Shown here: piece by piece, positions 15,418-23,140 of the stretch
How the letters are laid out: every line of letters starts with the position of its first letter
How positions within the stretch are numbered: position 1 is the first letter of the stretch
Source of the DNA: CAYXWM01 sp964468805
GTDB taxonomy: Bacteria > Bacillota > Clostridia > Lachnospirales > WRBF01
Direction of reading: 5' to 3'
DNA: 37,357 bases
Assembly (NCBI GenBank): GCA_964468805.1
Contig: CAYXWM010000024.1
Location: 1 to 37,357 of the forward strand
Notes under the pieces: generated by a model
What the model was told of the DNA's origin: nothing
Database searches by the model: none
What the model saw: the letters and a program-made list of their open reading frames with translations, nothing else
Made by a program: the position numbers and the translations under genes

Positions 15418-15512
15418 TATACTAATTCCAAATAAGATGTAGTACAAAAATAATCGTTTTTTCCTTGAAACGTTGGAATTTTTTGTACTCTGTTTAAAAT
15501 GGAATCATTATA
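15418..15512 (+). repeat. Palindromic interspersed repeat, family 1, copy C
   Basis: 95 bp, with the same ends and apex as copy B but about 10 bp missing from the returning arm (apex followed by GTTGGAATTTTTTGTACTCTG). It ends 5 nt from the stop codon of the 15517-15954 gene and would be the 3' end of that mRNA. Confidence 0.88.
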
Positions 15513-15516
15513 TGTA

Positions 15517-15954
15517 TCAGTCCAAACTAATTTCCTCTGAAGCAGAAAGGTTAGTCTCCATAGTCCAAATCTTAGCCTTACCGCCTTTTAATTTTAATAC
15601 AATGAAGGAATTGTAAAATTCCTCCGGCTCAACACTTTCTTTCCAACCTTTGAGAAATGCCCTGGAAGGATGCTCGTAAATTTCGTCAACAAGAGCCCTG
15701 TCGTTTATAATCTCCAATTTTCCGCTGACCCTTACTTGCATAAAAGTTTTATTATCAAAAAAGCAAAGTTCTGCATTTGGATTATTCAATATTTGTTTGT
15801 ACAGATTTTTCATTGTACCTGTGTGAAATATAATACCGTCGGAATCGGCTCTGTATAGTAACATACCCCTTACATGAGGTATTTCTCCTTCTGCGGTTGC
15901 AAGATAAAATACCGGATTATTTTGCATAACACTGTAAATGTCTTCTTTTTTCAT
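15517..15954 (-). CDS. Pyridoxamine 5'-phosphate oxidase-fold protein
   Basis: 145 residues from the ATG at 15954, with AAGGGGG about 9 nt upstream. The split-barrel flavin-binding fold is visible: NNPVFYLATAEGEIPHVRGMLLYRADSDGIIFHTGT, then KNLYKQILNNPNAELCFFD and a C-terminal WKESVEPEEFYNSFIVLKLKGGKAKIWTM. The length and pattern fit the small Bacillota PNPOx-like proteins that bind FMN, F420 or heme, not true PdxH. Function unknown. The divergent-looking AraC gene lies upstream on the same strand (gap 88 nt). Confidence 0.82.
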   Translation of the reverse strand: MKKEDIYSVMQNNPVFYLATAEGEIPHVRGMLLYRADSDGIIFHTGTMKNLYKQILNNPNAELCFFDNKTFMQVRVSGKLEIINDRALVDEIYEHPSRAFLKGWKESVEPEEFYNSFIVLKLKGGKAKIWTMETNLSASEEISLD

Positions 15955-16042
15955 AGTAGTTACCCCCTTCAAACATTTATCAAGTATAAACCCTTTCAGA
16001 AATTTTTTATTATATAATCCGGTTAATGATTTATAAATTTCT

Positions 16043-16918
16043 TCAATTTTCGGTTTTATACAGTTCCTTGTACTCTGACGGGGTCATGTTGAAATGCTTT
16101 TTAAAAACCAAGGTAAGATGGGCAGTATTGCTGAAACCGCATTGCAGAGCAATCTCGGTAATATTTAAAGTATTGCTTCTCAATAGTATTTTGGACTTCT
16201 TTAGCCGGGTTTGTATGATATAACGATTGGGAGACAGACCGGTTTGCTCTTTGAATTTTCCCGTAAAATTTGATACTGACATATTCGCCATACCGGATAA
16301 CTTTGAAACGGAAAGTGGCTCATGAAAATTTTGGTGTATATAATCAATTACTCCTTGAATGTCATTATTCCATACGACGGAGTCTGACCGAACCTTACCT
16401 ATTACATTTCTGATAATATCATGGGTAATAATTATCGCCAAGGCTTCAAGTATATTTTCATATCCGCTTTGGCGTCTGTCGTATTCTTCGGTAAATCTGT
16501 TTATAAGAATTACTATCTCTTTGGAAATCAAGAATTGAAACCAATCTTTATAATCAAGAGAGCTTCTGTTATAAAACTTCAAGGTTTTATCAAAAAGTTG
16601 CTTGGATATAAACAAGGCTATATATCGTGAAAATTCACCGGTATCCTTTTCTTCATGGGGAACATCGGGAGATAAGATGCCGGCCAGATAATGCCTATTA
16701 TCCGGTTCCGACTCAGCTTTAAAAACATTTTCGCTTTCCTTCAATAAAATTACCACAGAATATGCAGGATGAGTATGTCCGTGTTTGATTGCGTAGCCGC
16801 AGTAACCTACGCCGGGAATAAAAATGCCCAGCTCTTTTGTTATATAACAATCAACATACTTTAAGTCTTGGGCAGTTATTTCACCCACCAGATTTGTTAT
16901 GTTTTGTAAATCTATCAT
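16043..16918 (-). CDS. AraC-family transcriptional regulator
   Basis: 291 residues. The C-terminal 100 residues form the double helix-turn-helix: IDYIHQNFHEPLSVSKLSGMANMS..FTGKFKEQTGLSPNRYI and ITEIALQCGFSNTAHLTLVFKKHFNMTPSEYK. The N-terminal about 180 residues should be a cupin-like sensing domain (GVGYCGYAIKHGHTHPAYSVVILL, a His-rich cupin strand). GAGG lies 7 nt before the ATG. It probably controls the downstream PNPOx-like gene or itself; no operator was identified. Confidence 0.9.
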   Translation of the reverse strand: MIDLQNITNLVGEITAQDLKYVDCYITKELGIFIPGVGYCGYAIKHGHTHPAYSVVILLKESENVFKAESEPDNRHYLAGILSPDVPHEEKDTGEFSRYIALFISKQLFDKTLKFYNRSSLDYKDWFQFLISKEIVILINRFTEEYDRRQSGYENILEALAIIITHDIIRNVIGKVRSDSVVWNNDIQGVIDYIHQNFHEPLSVSKLSGMANMSVSNFTGKFKEQTGLSPNRYIIQTRLKKSKILLRSNTLNITEIALQCGFSNTAHLTLVFKKHFNMTPSEYKELYKTEN

Positions 16919-16962
16919 ACAAACACCTCACCATACCTTACTGTCCGATTACCCAATTATTA

Positions 16963-17020
16963 TAATACTAATACCATATAAGATGAAAGATAAAATTAAT
17001 TGTTTTTTCCTTGAACCGTT
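16963..17020 (+). repeat. Palindromic interspersed repeat, family 1, copy D (half)
   Basis: Only the left arm and apex remain: AATACTAATACCATATAAG, then GTTTTTTCCTTGAACCGTT. The returning arm is absent and the sequence passes directly into a subtilisin gene fragment that lacks its own 5' end. It marks a deletion or recombination junction. Confidence 0.8.
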
Positions 17021-17025
17021 AAAAC

Positions 17026-17814
17026 TTGTATAAAAAATGTTGTGTTTTCAAATACGCTTCCCATGTAGCCGGTATAGCTGCCGGTAACGGGTATTTGTCT
17101 AAGGGTAAGTATATGGGCATAGCTCCCGAGGCTAATATTGTTTCCATAAAAGTACTGGATTCCGACGGTTGCGGAAATTCGGGAGATGTACTGGCAGGCT
17201 TGCAATGGATGCTGGACAATAAAGATTTATATAACATAAAAATCGGAAATTTATCAGTTGGTACAAAGGATATAAATAAAATGGACCCTTTGGTTAGGGC
17301 CGTTGAAGCCGCCTGGGATGCCGGCATAGTAATGATTATTGCCGCAGGCAACAACGGCCCAAATCCCGGAAGCGTTACCTCTCCGGGCATATCCAAAAAG
17401 GTTATAACTGTGGGGGCTTCCGATGATAACAAGCGTGTACAAATCTGGGGCGACAGCATAGAGAACTTTTCCGGCAGAGGACCAACTCCCGACTGCATAA
17501 TCAAACCGGACGTGGTTGCACCCGGAGCAGATATTATTTCCTGCTTGACGGAATGTATTCCCGTGGGAAATATGAAGAAGAAAGATAAAACCGTTATGGG
17601 TTCTTACCTGAAAATGTCCGGGACATCCATGTCAACCCCTATAATTTCCGGTGCTGTCGCTATACTCCTGAGCGAGAATCCGGATCTTACTCCCGACCAA
17701 GTTAAATTGAAAATAAAAAGCAGCACCGTTAATTTAAATTACCCACCAAACCAACAAGGTTGGGGATTAATAGATGTATCAAAGCTGGTACTAAAGGAGG
17801 ATGATTATGTATAA
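17026..17814 (+). pseudogene. 5'-truncated subtilisin-family (S8) serine protease
   Basis: 262 codons are open. The C-terminal two thirds of a subtilase is intact: HVAGIAAGNG, the oxyanion region IAAGNNGPNPGSVTSPG, VITVGASDD, FSGRGPT, KPDVVAPG and the Ser motif MSGTSMSTPIISGAVA. Missing are the signal/propeptide, the catalytic Asp region and the catalytic His: the family pattern HGTHVAG reads YASHVAG here. There is no ribosome-binding site before the only possible start (TTG 17026), and a TAA precedes it. The break coincides with the half repeat copy D. The fragment therefore cannot encode an active protease. It overlaps the start of the next gene by 8 nt. Confidence 0.85.
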
Positions 17815-18361
17815 CGATGTAGCTTATAATGCCTTGGACCCGTTGTATAATCGCATGCTAAATAATGAACTGAGTACTATTGCTCTGCAACTGAAAGACT
17901 TACTTGAAAAGAATTACTTCGGCAGGATACTTGATTTAATCGAAGACGAGAAAAAAAATGTTTTGGAAAACCCTCCTCGGGAAATGCAGTTGCTTAACAG
18001 CCTCAAACCGTTTTTTACCCGCGAAACCCAACAATTGATAGAAAAGGCAATGGACATAATGACCGCAATCTACGTTATCAAACAACTCCAAGAGCAGCCT
18101 CAGAATCAAATCCCAAATCAGACTCCAAGACCTACCCCTTATGATAATCGCAATATAAACAGACAACAATGCATATATTGCAACAGCTTAAACAATCCCG
18201 GCAACCCTTCGGTTTCCGATTCCGTTCATCATGACGGGGTTTACGATTATGACCCTGTCTGTCTCGTAGAAAAACAAAACAAGGAGCAAAAAAAGGTAAA
18301 ACTCCTTACAGATCTGTTTTATGATGTTATCAACCATGATTATGTAAAAAACACCCTTTAA
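17807..18361 (+). CDS. Unknown protein coupled to the subtilisin gene
   Basis: 184 residues from the ATG at 17807: GGAGG lies 6 nt upstream, whereas the ATG two codons earlier touches the ribosome-binding site. ATGTATAA overlaps the protease stop, so the two genes were one operon. The first 100 residues are helical and charged (LSTIALQLKDLLEKNYFGRILDLI and others); a Pro/Asn/Gln-rich linker (about 105-125) follows, with a CIYC pair near residue 130 and a His/Asp-rich segment. No signal peptide. I recognise no family; a cytosolic partner of the lost protease is possible. Because the protease reading frame carries its ribosome-binding site, expression may now be impaired. Confidence 0.7.
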   Translation: MYNDVAYNALDPLYNRMLNNELSTIALQLKDLLEKNYFGRILDLIEDEKKNVLENPPREMQLLNSLKPFFTRETQQLIEKAMDIMTAIYVIKQLQEQPQNQIPNQTPRPTPYDNRNINRQQCIYCNSLNNPGNPSVSDSVHHDGVYDYDPVCLVEKQNKEQKKVKLLTDLFYDVINHDYVKNTL

Positions 18362-18450
18362 ATATAAACTCACAGCCGGCAGTATTGCTTGGGAAGATAA
18401 TATGCGAGTAAATTGATCCGGCTGAAATCCCCGTTAATAGACGTTGTTGT
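18362..18450 (+). other. Non-coding spacer with a closing GC stem
   Basis: CAGCCGG (about 18373-18379) and CCGGCTG (about 18417-18423) can pair around a 37-nt loop containing TTGGGAAGATAAT. No T-run follows. No known riboswitch could be matched. Confidence 0.3.
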
Positions 18451-18572
18451 TATACTGATTCCATATAAGATGAAGGACAAAAATAATCGTTTTTTCCTTG
18501 AACCGTTGGAAAAAATCAATTATTTTTGTCCTCTGTTTAAAATGGAATGAGTATATTATGACAACGTCTATT
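18436..18572 (+). terminator. Probable terminator split by a family-1 repeat
   Basis: AATAGACGTTGT (18436-18447) and its exact complement ACAACGTCTATT (18561-18572), followed by ATTTTGTC, would form a normal intrinsic terminator if the 113 bp between them were absent. That interior is repeat copy E plus a few bases, so E seems to have inserted in the loop. Confidence 0.55.
18451..18555 (+). repeat. Palindromic interspersed repeat, family 1, copy E (full)
   Basis: 105 bp, the best-preserved copy. Ends TATACTGATTCCAT and ATGGAATGAGTATA; inner arms GGACAAAAATAATCG and TCAATTATTTTTGTCC; apex CCTTGAACCGTTGG. Nearly all of its two 48-bp arms can pair. Confidence 0.92.
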
Positions 18573-18725
18573 ATTTTGTCAAAAATTTCCACGCCATTTT
18601 CGACAAAAAATTCGACACTTTTTTCTTATGGATTTACAAATACAAACGTTCCTACTAAAATATATTTTACTTTTTATAACTTTTTATTACTTTTTCATAT
18701 TTTCTGCATAGTACGGGGTGTTGTT

Positions 18726-21700
18726 ATGAGAAAGTATTCATATATTACAGGGCTTCTTTTGTTAGTTTTGACATTGCTTTTATTCAAACACAATGCCTCA
18801 GCATACTTTTTTGCAGGTAGCTATTCATATGATGAAAAAAACCAAGCAGAAAATTACAACAAGGTAGCCCCTTTAGACCTTAACCCTCAAAAAGAAACCT
18901 TCCGAATTACCCACAGCAATAATATCTTAAAAGACACAGTAATCAACGGTGACTTAATTTTGAGCGAGAATATAGGAGAAGAACAGGTTATTCTTGATAA
19001 TGTAACCGTCTCCGGAAGGACTGTAATCAAAGGCGATTTAAGCATATTCATTCGAAACAACAGCTCTCTTAATACCGTCCTTGCCTCTAAAATAACATCA
19101 ACCCTGAAAACAGACAAAACCTCATCAATAGCCGGTCTGGAAATAGATGAGGGTATAGTTTACATCAGCGGAAAAGTATCCAAAATCAAAACCTTTGGAA
19201 AATCCACTGTAACCGGGGATTCGTTGGTATGTAATGAAATATTTATATACGGAAGAGAAAGTAAATTCAGCCCCGGTAATAAATCCATCATAGATAAAAT
19301 TGTTTTGGAAAGTTTGGCGGAAAAGGGCTTTATAAATATTAATGATAATTCCAAGGTATCGGAAATTTTAGTTAAATCGCAAAATGTTAGAATAGATGTA
19401 GAAGACGGACGTATAGAGACCTTAAACTCAACCGGTGATGCAACGAGGTTGGAGTTAAATATATTAAAAGAAGCTTTAGTGTCTCAAATTTTTGTTTTCG
19501 GCAAGGAAAGTAAGGTGTATGGCGAAGGCGAACTGATCTTTGCGGCTATAAGTGGAAGTAATTCATTAATTAATACCGTCGGGACCCGTACTGTGGTTTT
19601 ACCCGGTACAACGGGTGTTTACGCCGGTGGACAAGCTATATACGAAGGGACAAGTTTAATAACCCGAAAAAGTAACACCTTTAAAAGCGATACTCCCTTG
19701 GGAACATCCGGCAGCCAAAATACCCCAAAGTCCATATATTGTTCGGCTAAAGTAAAAGAAGACTTTTTGGAATTGACTATGAACGAACTGCCCCTGGCAG
19801 AATTTCGCATTACGGGCCCTAATTCTTATTTATGGTCAGGAAGTGCAGGATCTGAAGGGCAAAAGGGTACAAATGGGGTACAGGATTATTTTCAAGGCAG
19901 ATATATGATTAACATTCCCAAAATGTCTCTTAACAACTATTATTACCTAACCGTAAGCAAATCCGGGTATGCAAGTTATACCACTGCAATTAAGCCGGAG
20001 GATCCCCGGGATAAAAGCAATAATGTATCCGTTGAACAAAAAAGCTCAACGGAAGACGGAAATATCCCCGACTTAATCGTAGACAATACAGCTCGGATAA
20101 TTTATCTCAGCACCGAAATATCCGTTGAAAGCCTAAAAAACGCCCTGATTAAGTATCCGGGAGCAAAATGGAAAGTTGCACTTTCCGGCGATGCATTGGT
20201 TATAGAAAAATATTGGCATTTCGAACGGTTAATTGAGCAAACCGGTAATATTTATTCCGGGAATGTTTTAATAGTAATGGCTGAAGACGAAACAACGATT
20301 AATAAATACAGAATATACATAACAAGCAACGACAACAGCATTTCCGCCAAGGAAATAGGCGAACCCGGTCATATTCCCGGTTTAAGCACAGATAACATAA
20401 ACGGTGAAATACGAGGAGTGCCGGCAAACACCTCCGTACCCAAGCTGAAAGAAGCCTTAAAAAAGCACAGTAAAGCAGTATGGAAGCTTGTTTCCGAAGA
20501 TGTAAGTTCTTCTGTGATTGATAATAATGATTTTAAGAGAGTCGAGGAAACTTTGGAGAAAGCTTCGTCTCATGATGTTTTGATAGTCGCCGCGGAAAAC
20601 GGTTGCTTGAAAAAGTATGAAATAATGCTGCCCATTACATCAAGTTTGGATGTTACCCTTAAAAGTCCGGGTGAGCCGGGTTATGAAAGCCAAATGACCA
20701 TGGACCAAAGCGAAATTAAAGTTAATAAGGAAATAAGCATAGTTGATTTTAAAAATGCTGTAAAAAAACCGCCTGCTGCCTTATGGAAAATAGTTTATTC
20801 GGGAGATGCCCTTGTTATAAATGATTTATATACTTTTAATGCTGCAAGGGAAATTTCGGGATCCAATATAAATAACGGTAATATACTGGTTTTAATCTCA
20901 CCGGACGGGCTTAACATAAAAAAATATAAAATTACGGTATTTAGTGATAATGCCCACGTAACGGCAAAAAGTGCGGGACAAGAAGGATATTTGGCCGAAA
21001 TCAGTGTTGATGAAAATCTGCAAGTTATAAACGGGGTTGTGTCCGGTTTAAGTTCTGAAAGACTTAAAGCTGCGTTAAACAAACATACGAACGCAAGTTG
21101 GAAACTGCTGGATAAAAACTCCGGGGAGTCTGTAGTTACTGCAGAAGATTTTATTTATGCGGAAGAACGGATAGTTACCATATCCGAGGCTTGTGTTTTA
21201 ATTATATTGGCAGAGAACGGGACTTTAAAAAAATATCAGGTAGATGTCTCCGCAAGAATTAATAATACGGAGGTAACCGTCAAATATCCGTCCGACCCCG
21301 GATATATACCCGGTATATCTAAAGAAGGAGATGTTATATACATACCGAGAAGCCTAAGTGTGGATCAATTAAAAAACGCACTTGAAAAACCCAACACTGC
21401 CCAATGGAAAATAGTACTTTCCGGGGATGCCACTGTTATCACAAGCAGATTTATATTTGATTTGGTAGACGATATTCCGAATAATGTATCAAACGGAAAT
21501 GTTTTGATACTTATAACCGATGACGATACAATTTTTAAATATAAAATACTGATTACATATACCCTCTTTTACAATCTCTCAGAAAATTACCGGGAATCAG
21601 AAAAAAATACGGATTTGGAAGTTTCGGATGATGAGAATGAGGATTTGGAAGTAATCGAAGTAATAATCGAGGATAGTGATTGGGAAATAAACGAAGATAA

Positions 21701-21851
21701 TCAATTGCAAGCTATCGAAATAAATGAAACAAAAGCTTCCGACAGTTTAAATTCGGAAGCTTTTTTATTGTTGATTCATCTCACCCGAACAATTTACCCC
21801 GCAAATAAAACCCCGAGGCAATTTATAAAATTCCCGGGTTTAGTCTTTTAA
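18726..21851 (+). CDS. Large secreted protein with beta-helix-like N-terminus and five tandem domains
   Basis: 1041 residues from the ATG at 18726, chosen because a signal peptide (RKYSYITGLLLLVLTLLLF..ASA) starts there; the frame is open 76 codons upstream, through a repeat. Residues about 30-300 are made of short beta-rungs (ILDNVTVSGRTVIKGDL, SKIKTFGKSTVTGDS), resembling bactofilin or parallel beta-helix proteins. A linker domain lies at about 330-435. Then come five units of about 103 residues centred near 480, 583, 685, 788 and 891, each with xxWKxx, a VLIxxAENGxxxKYxI strand and an ExGYxPG link. The C-terminal tail is acidic (SDDENEDLEVIEV). No LPXTG, SLH or choline-binding anchor is seen. 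Probably a surface or spore-coat-like adhesin or scaffold; family not recognised. The last 29 codons run through a terminator hairpin. Confidence 0.85.
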   Translation: MRKYSYITGLLLLVLTLLLFKHNASAYFFAGSYSYDEKNQAENYNKVAPLDLNPQKETFRITHSNNILKDTVINGDLILSENIGEEQVILDNVTVSGRTVIKGDLSIFIRNNSSLNTVLASKITSTLKTDKTSSIAGLEIDEGIVYISGKVSKIKTFGKSTVTGDSLVCNEIFIYGRESKFSPGNKSIIDKIVLESLAEKGFININDNSKVSEILVKSQNVRIDVEDGRIETLNSTGDATRLELNILKEALVSQIFVFGKESKVYGEGELIFAAISGSNSLINTVGTRTVVLPGTTGVYAGGQAIYEGTSLITRKSNTFKSDTPLGTSGSQNTPKSIYCSAKVKEDFLELTMNELPLAEFRITGPNSYLWSGSAGSEGQKGTNGVQDYFQGRYMINIPKMSLNNYYYLTVSKSGYASYTTAIKPEDPRDKSNNVSVEQKSSTEDGNIPDLIVDNTARIIYLSTEISVESLKNALIKYPGAKWKVALSGDALVIEKYWHFERLIEQTGNIYSGNVLIVMAEDETTINKYRIYITSNDNSISAKEIGEPGHIPGLSTDNINGEIRGVPANTSVPKLKEALKKHSKAVWKLVSEDVSSSVIDNNDFKRVEETLEKASSHDVLIVAAENGCLKKYEIMLPITSSLDVTLKSPGEPGYESQMTMDQSEIKVNKEISIVDFKNAVKKPPAALWKIVYSGDALVINDLYTFNAAREISGSNINNGNILVLISPDGLNIKKYKITVFSDNAHVTAKSAGQEGYLAEISVDENLQVINGVVSGLSSERLKAALNKHTNASWKLLDKNSGESVVTAEDFIYAEERIVTISEACVLIILAENGTLKKYQVDVSARINNTEVTVKYPSDPGYIPGISKEGDVIYIPRSLSVDQLKNALEKPNTAQWKIVLSGDATVITSRFIFDLVDDIPNNVSNGNVLILITDDDTIFKYKILITYTLFYNLSENYRESEKNTDLEVSDDENEDLEVIEVIIEDSDWEINEDNQLQAIEINETKASDSLNSEAFLLLIHLTRTIYPANKTPRQFIKFPGLVF
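21731..21766 (+). terminator. Terminator hairpin inside the end of the large secreted-protein gene
   Basis: AAAAGCTTCCGA and TCGGAAGCTTTT pair perfectly across a CAGTTTAAAT loop, followed by TTATTG. It has full intrinsic-terminator form but lies about 85 nt before the stop codon. Confidence 0.75.
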
Positions 21852-21860
21852 ATTTTCCCC

Positions 21861-21891
21861 TTGACTTTTCCCTTACAGGAACGTCTATACT
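21861..21891 (+). promoter_or_regulatory. MerR-type promoter/operator with 19-bp spacer
   Basis: TTGACT (21861-21866), exactly 19 bp, TATACT (21886-21891). The spacer carries the dyad GACTTTTCC...GGAACGTC. This is the hallmark of promoters twisted into activity by MerR-family activators (BmrR, BltR, TipA). The downstream gene encodes such a regulator, so autoregulation is likely. The leader holds a stem CGATGGGG/CCCCATCG (about 21904-21940). Confidence 0.85.
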
Positions 21892-21977
21892 TATATCACA
21901 GTCGATGGGGCATAAGCTTAATGCCTATATCCCCATCGCCGAACCCGGGATGCAACAAAAACTTTGGAGGTATAAAA

Positions 21978-22781
21978 ATGCTGTCTATAGGCGTATTTTC
22001 AAAGGTCAGTAACGTTACTGCGAAAACATTGAGATATTATGATGAAATAGGTTTAATCAAACCCATTCATGTCAACAGAGAAAACGGATACCGCTATTAC
22101 AGTGTTGATCAGCTAAAAGATATTCTTTTGATAAACAAACTTAAAATGTACTCATTTTCTCTTGATGAAATTGCCCAAGTTTTAAAAAATCCTCATGATG
22201 AAAGTTTAATAAGCAGACTCATAAGGGAAAAACATGGGCTTATTACAGAGAAACTACAAAGCTATAATTTTATACTCAGACAGCTTGAAAAAGACATGCT
22301 AAATATAGAAAGGGGCATAAACATTATGTCATATATGGACAACATACAAGTAAAGTTAGTAGAAACCAAACCCAGAAATATTTTATTTTTCCGCCAAAAA
22401 ATGAATATAAATGACTACGGAAAATACATGAGCAAACTTTTCGAAACCGTCGCAAAAGATAAACTTACAATTACAGCTGCTCCTATGACTATCTACCATG
22501 ACGTTGAATTTAACCCTCTTAACAACGATACGGAAATTGCAATACCTGTCAAAGAAGTCATAAAGGGTACAAGAGAACTTGCCGGCGGTTTATGTGCAAT
22601 GGGCACATTAAAAGGACCATATACCCAGCTTACCTCCCTGTATGCCAAGATTATGCAGTGGATAGAAGATGAGGGCTATACTATAGCCGATTCAATTTAT
22701 GAAATATATCTAACAGACCCAAGAACAGATATATCACCGGAAGAATATGTAACAGAGGTTTATGTTCCTGTTAAAAAGTAG
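21978..22781 (+). CDS. MerR-family regulator with GyrI-like effector domain
   Basis: 267 residues from the ATG at 21978, with GGAGG 7 nt upstream; the frame opens 39 codons earlier inside the promoter. N-terminal winged helix: SIGVFSKVSNVTAKTLRYYDEIGLIKP and NGYRYYSVDQL; then the coiled-coil dimerisation helix (ISRLIREKHGLITEKLQSYNFILRQLEKDM). Residues about 110-267 form a GyrI/SOUL-like pocket (VKLVETKPRNILFFR, ELAGGLCAMGTLKGPYTQL, IYLTDPRTDISPEEYVTEVYVPVK) as in BmrR-type multidrug sensors with a C-terminal conserved EVxxPV. It probably binds hydrophobic or cationic compounds and activates its own promoter; no efflux gene is adjacent. Confidence 0.92.
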   Translation: MLSIGVFSKVSNVTAKTLRYYDEIGLIKPIHVNRENGYRYYSVDQLKDILLINKLKMYSFSLDEIAQVLKNPHDESLISRLIREKHGLITEKLQSYNFILRQLEKDMLNIERGINIMSYMDNIQVKLVETKPRNILFFRQKMNINDYGKYMSKLFETVAKDKLTITAAPMTIYHDVEFNPLNNDTEIAIPVKEVIKGTRELAGGLCAMGTLKGPYTQLTSLYAKIMQWIEDEGYTIADSIYEIYLTDPRTDISPEEYVTEVYVPVKK

Positions 22782-22831
22782 TTTATTTTACTTCATTAAA
22801 ATTTGTGGCAAACACTATAGACCTCAGAACA

Positions 22832-22862
22832 AAGCTTCCCGTATAGGGAAGCTTGTTTTTTT
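22832..22862 (+). terminator. Terminator of the MerR gene
   Basis: AAGCTTCCC and GGGAAGCTT pair perfectly around GTATA, followed by GTTTTTTTA. Confidence 0.9.
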
Positions 22863-23032
22863 AACAAGAATAAACTTAGCCGATATGAGTACATCTTTGC
22901 AGGATATTATGTAAAAACTTAGAATACTTAAAAAATTTAGCGAATTTTTTTCCAACTCAAATTAAGTTGTATACATACCTGTTAATTTGTTGTATTATTA
23001 AACGATAATTTATTAAGAAAGGGGCTGTTTTT

Positions 23033-23089
23033 TTGACTAAAACAAATAATAATGAGATTGTGTTACACATAGAGGTATGTGTAAAATAA
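23033..23089 (+). CDS. 18-codon leader peptide upstream of rsgA
   Basis: TTG-initiated ORF preceded by AAGAAAGGGG with 8-nt spacing. The peptide reads MTKTNNNEIVLHIEVCVK and stops with TAA at 23087-23089, 51 nt before the rsgA start. Codons 11-13 coincide with the first arm of a hairpin, and the last codons with the second. Its length, position and overlap with RNA secondary structure are those of resistance-gene leader peptides (ErmC-type) rather than of a functional protein. No promoter was identified with certainty; TATTAT at 22993-22998 is a candidate -10. Confidence 0.6.
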   Translation: MTKTNNNEIVLHIEVCVK

Positions 23090-23134
23090 TCTTGCATAAT
23101 ACCTCCCGGTGCTTTTCAAGTAATTAGGAGGATT
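23063..23134 (+). promoter_or_regulatory. rsgA: Candidate translational attenuator controlling rsgA
   Basis: Four segments can pair in two exclusive ways. Segment 1 TTACACATA (23063-23071) pairs perfectly with segment 2 TATGTGTAA (23076-23084) around a GAGG loop. Segment 3 AATACCTCC (23098-23106) can pair with segment 4, the rsgA ribosome-binding site GGAGG plus ATT (23127-23134), with one bulged A. Alternatively GAGGTAT (23072-23078, loop and start of segment 2) pairs with ATACCTC (23099-23105, segment 3). A ribosome stalled on codons 8-11 of the leader ORF would cover segment 1, free segment 2, allow 2:3 pairing and expose the ribosome-binding site. Confidence 0.6.
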
Positions 23135-23140
23135 ATTATA

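Noticed and set aside
18370..18430. Possible cobalamin-type riboswitch fragment (TTGGGAAGATAAT, GCGAGTA, CCGGCTGA)
   Set aside because: The 5' half would fall in the preceding coding gene and the conserved B12-box core is absent; resemblance is limited to short words.
18498..18725. 76-codon upstream extension of the large secreted protein
   Set aside because: It starts inside repeat copy E and would bury the signal peptide; the ATG at 18726 fits a secreted protein.
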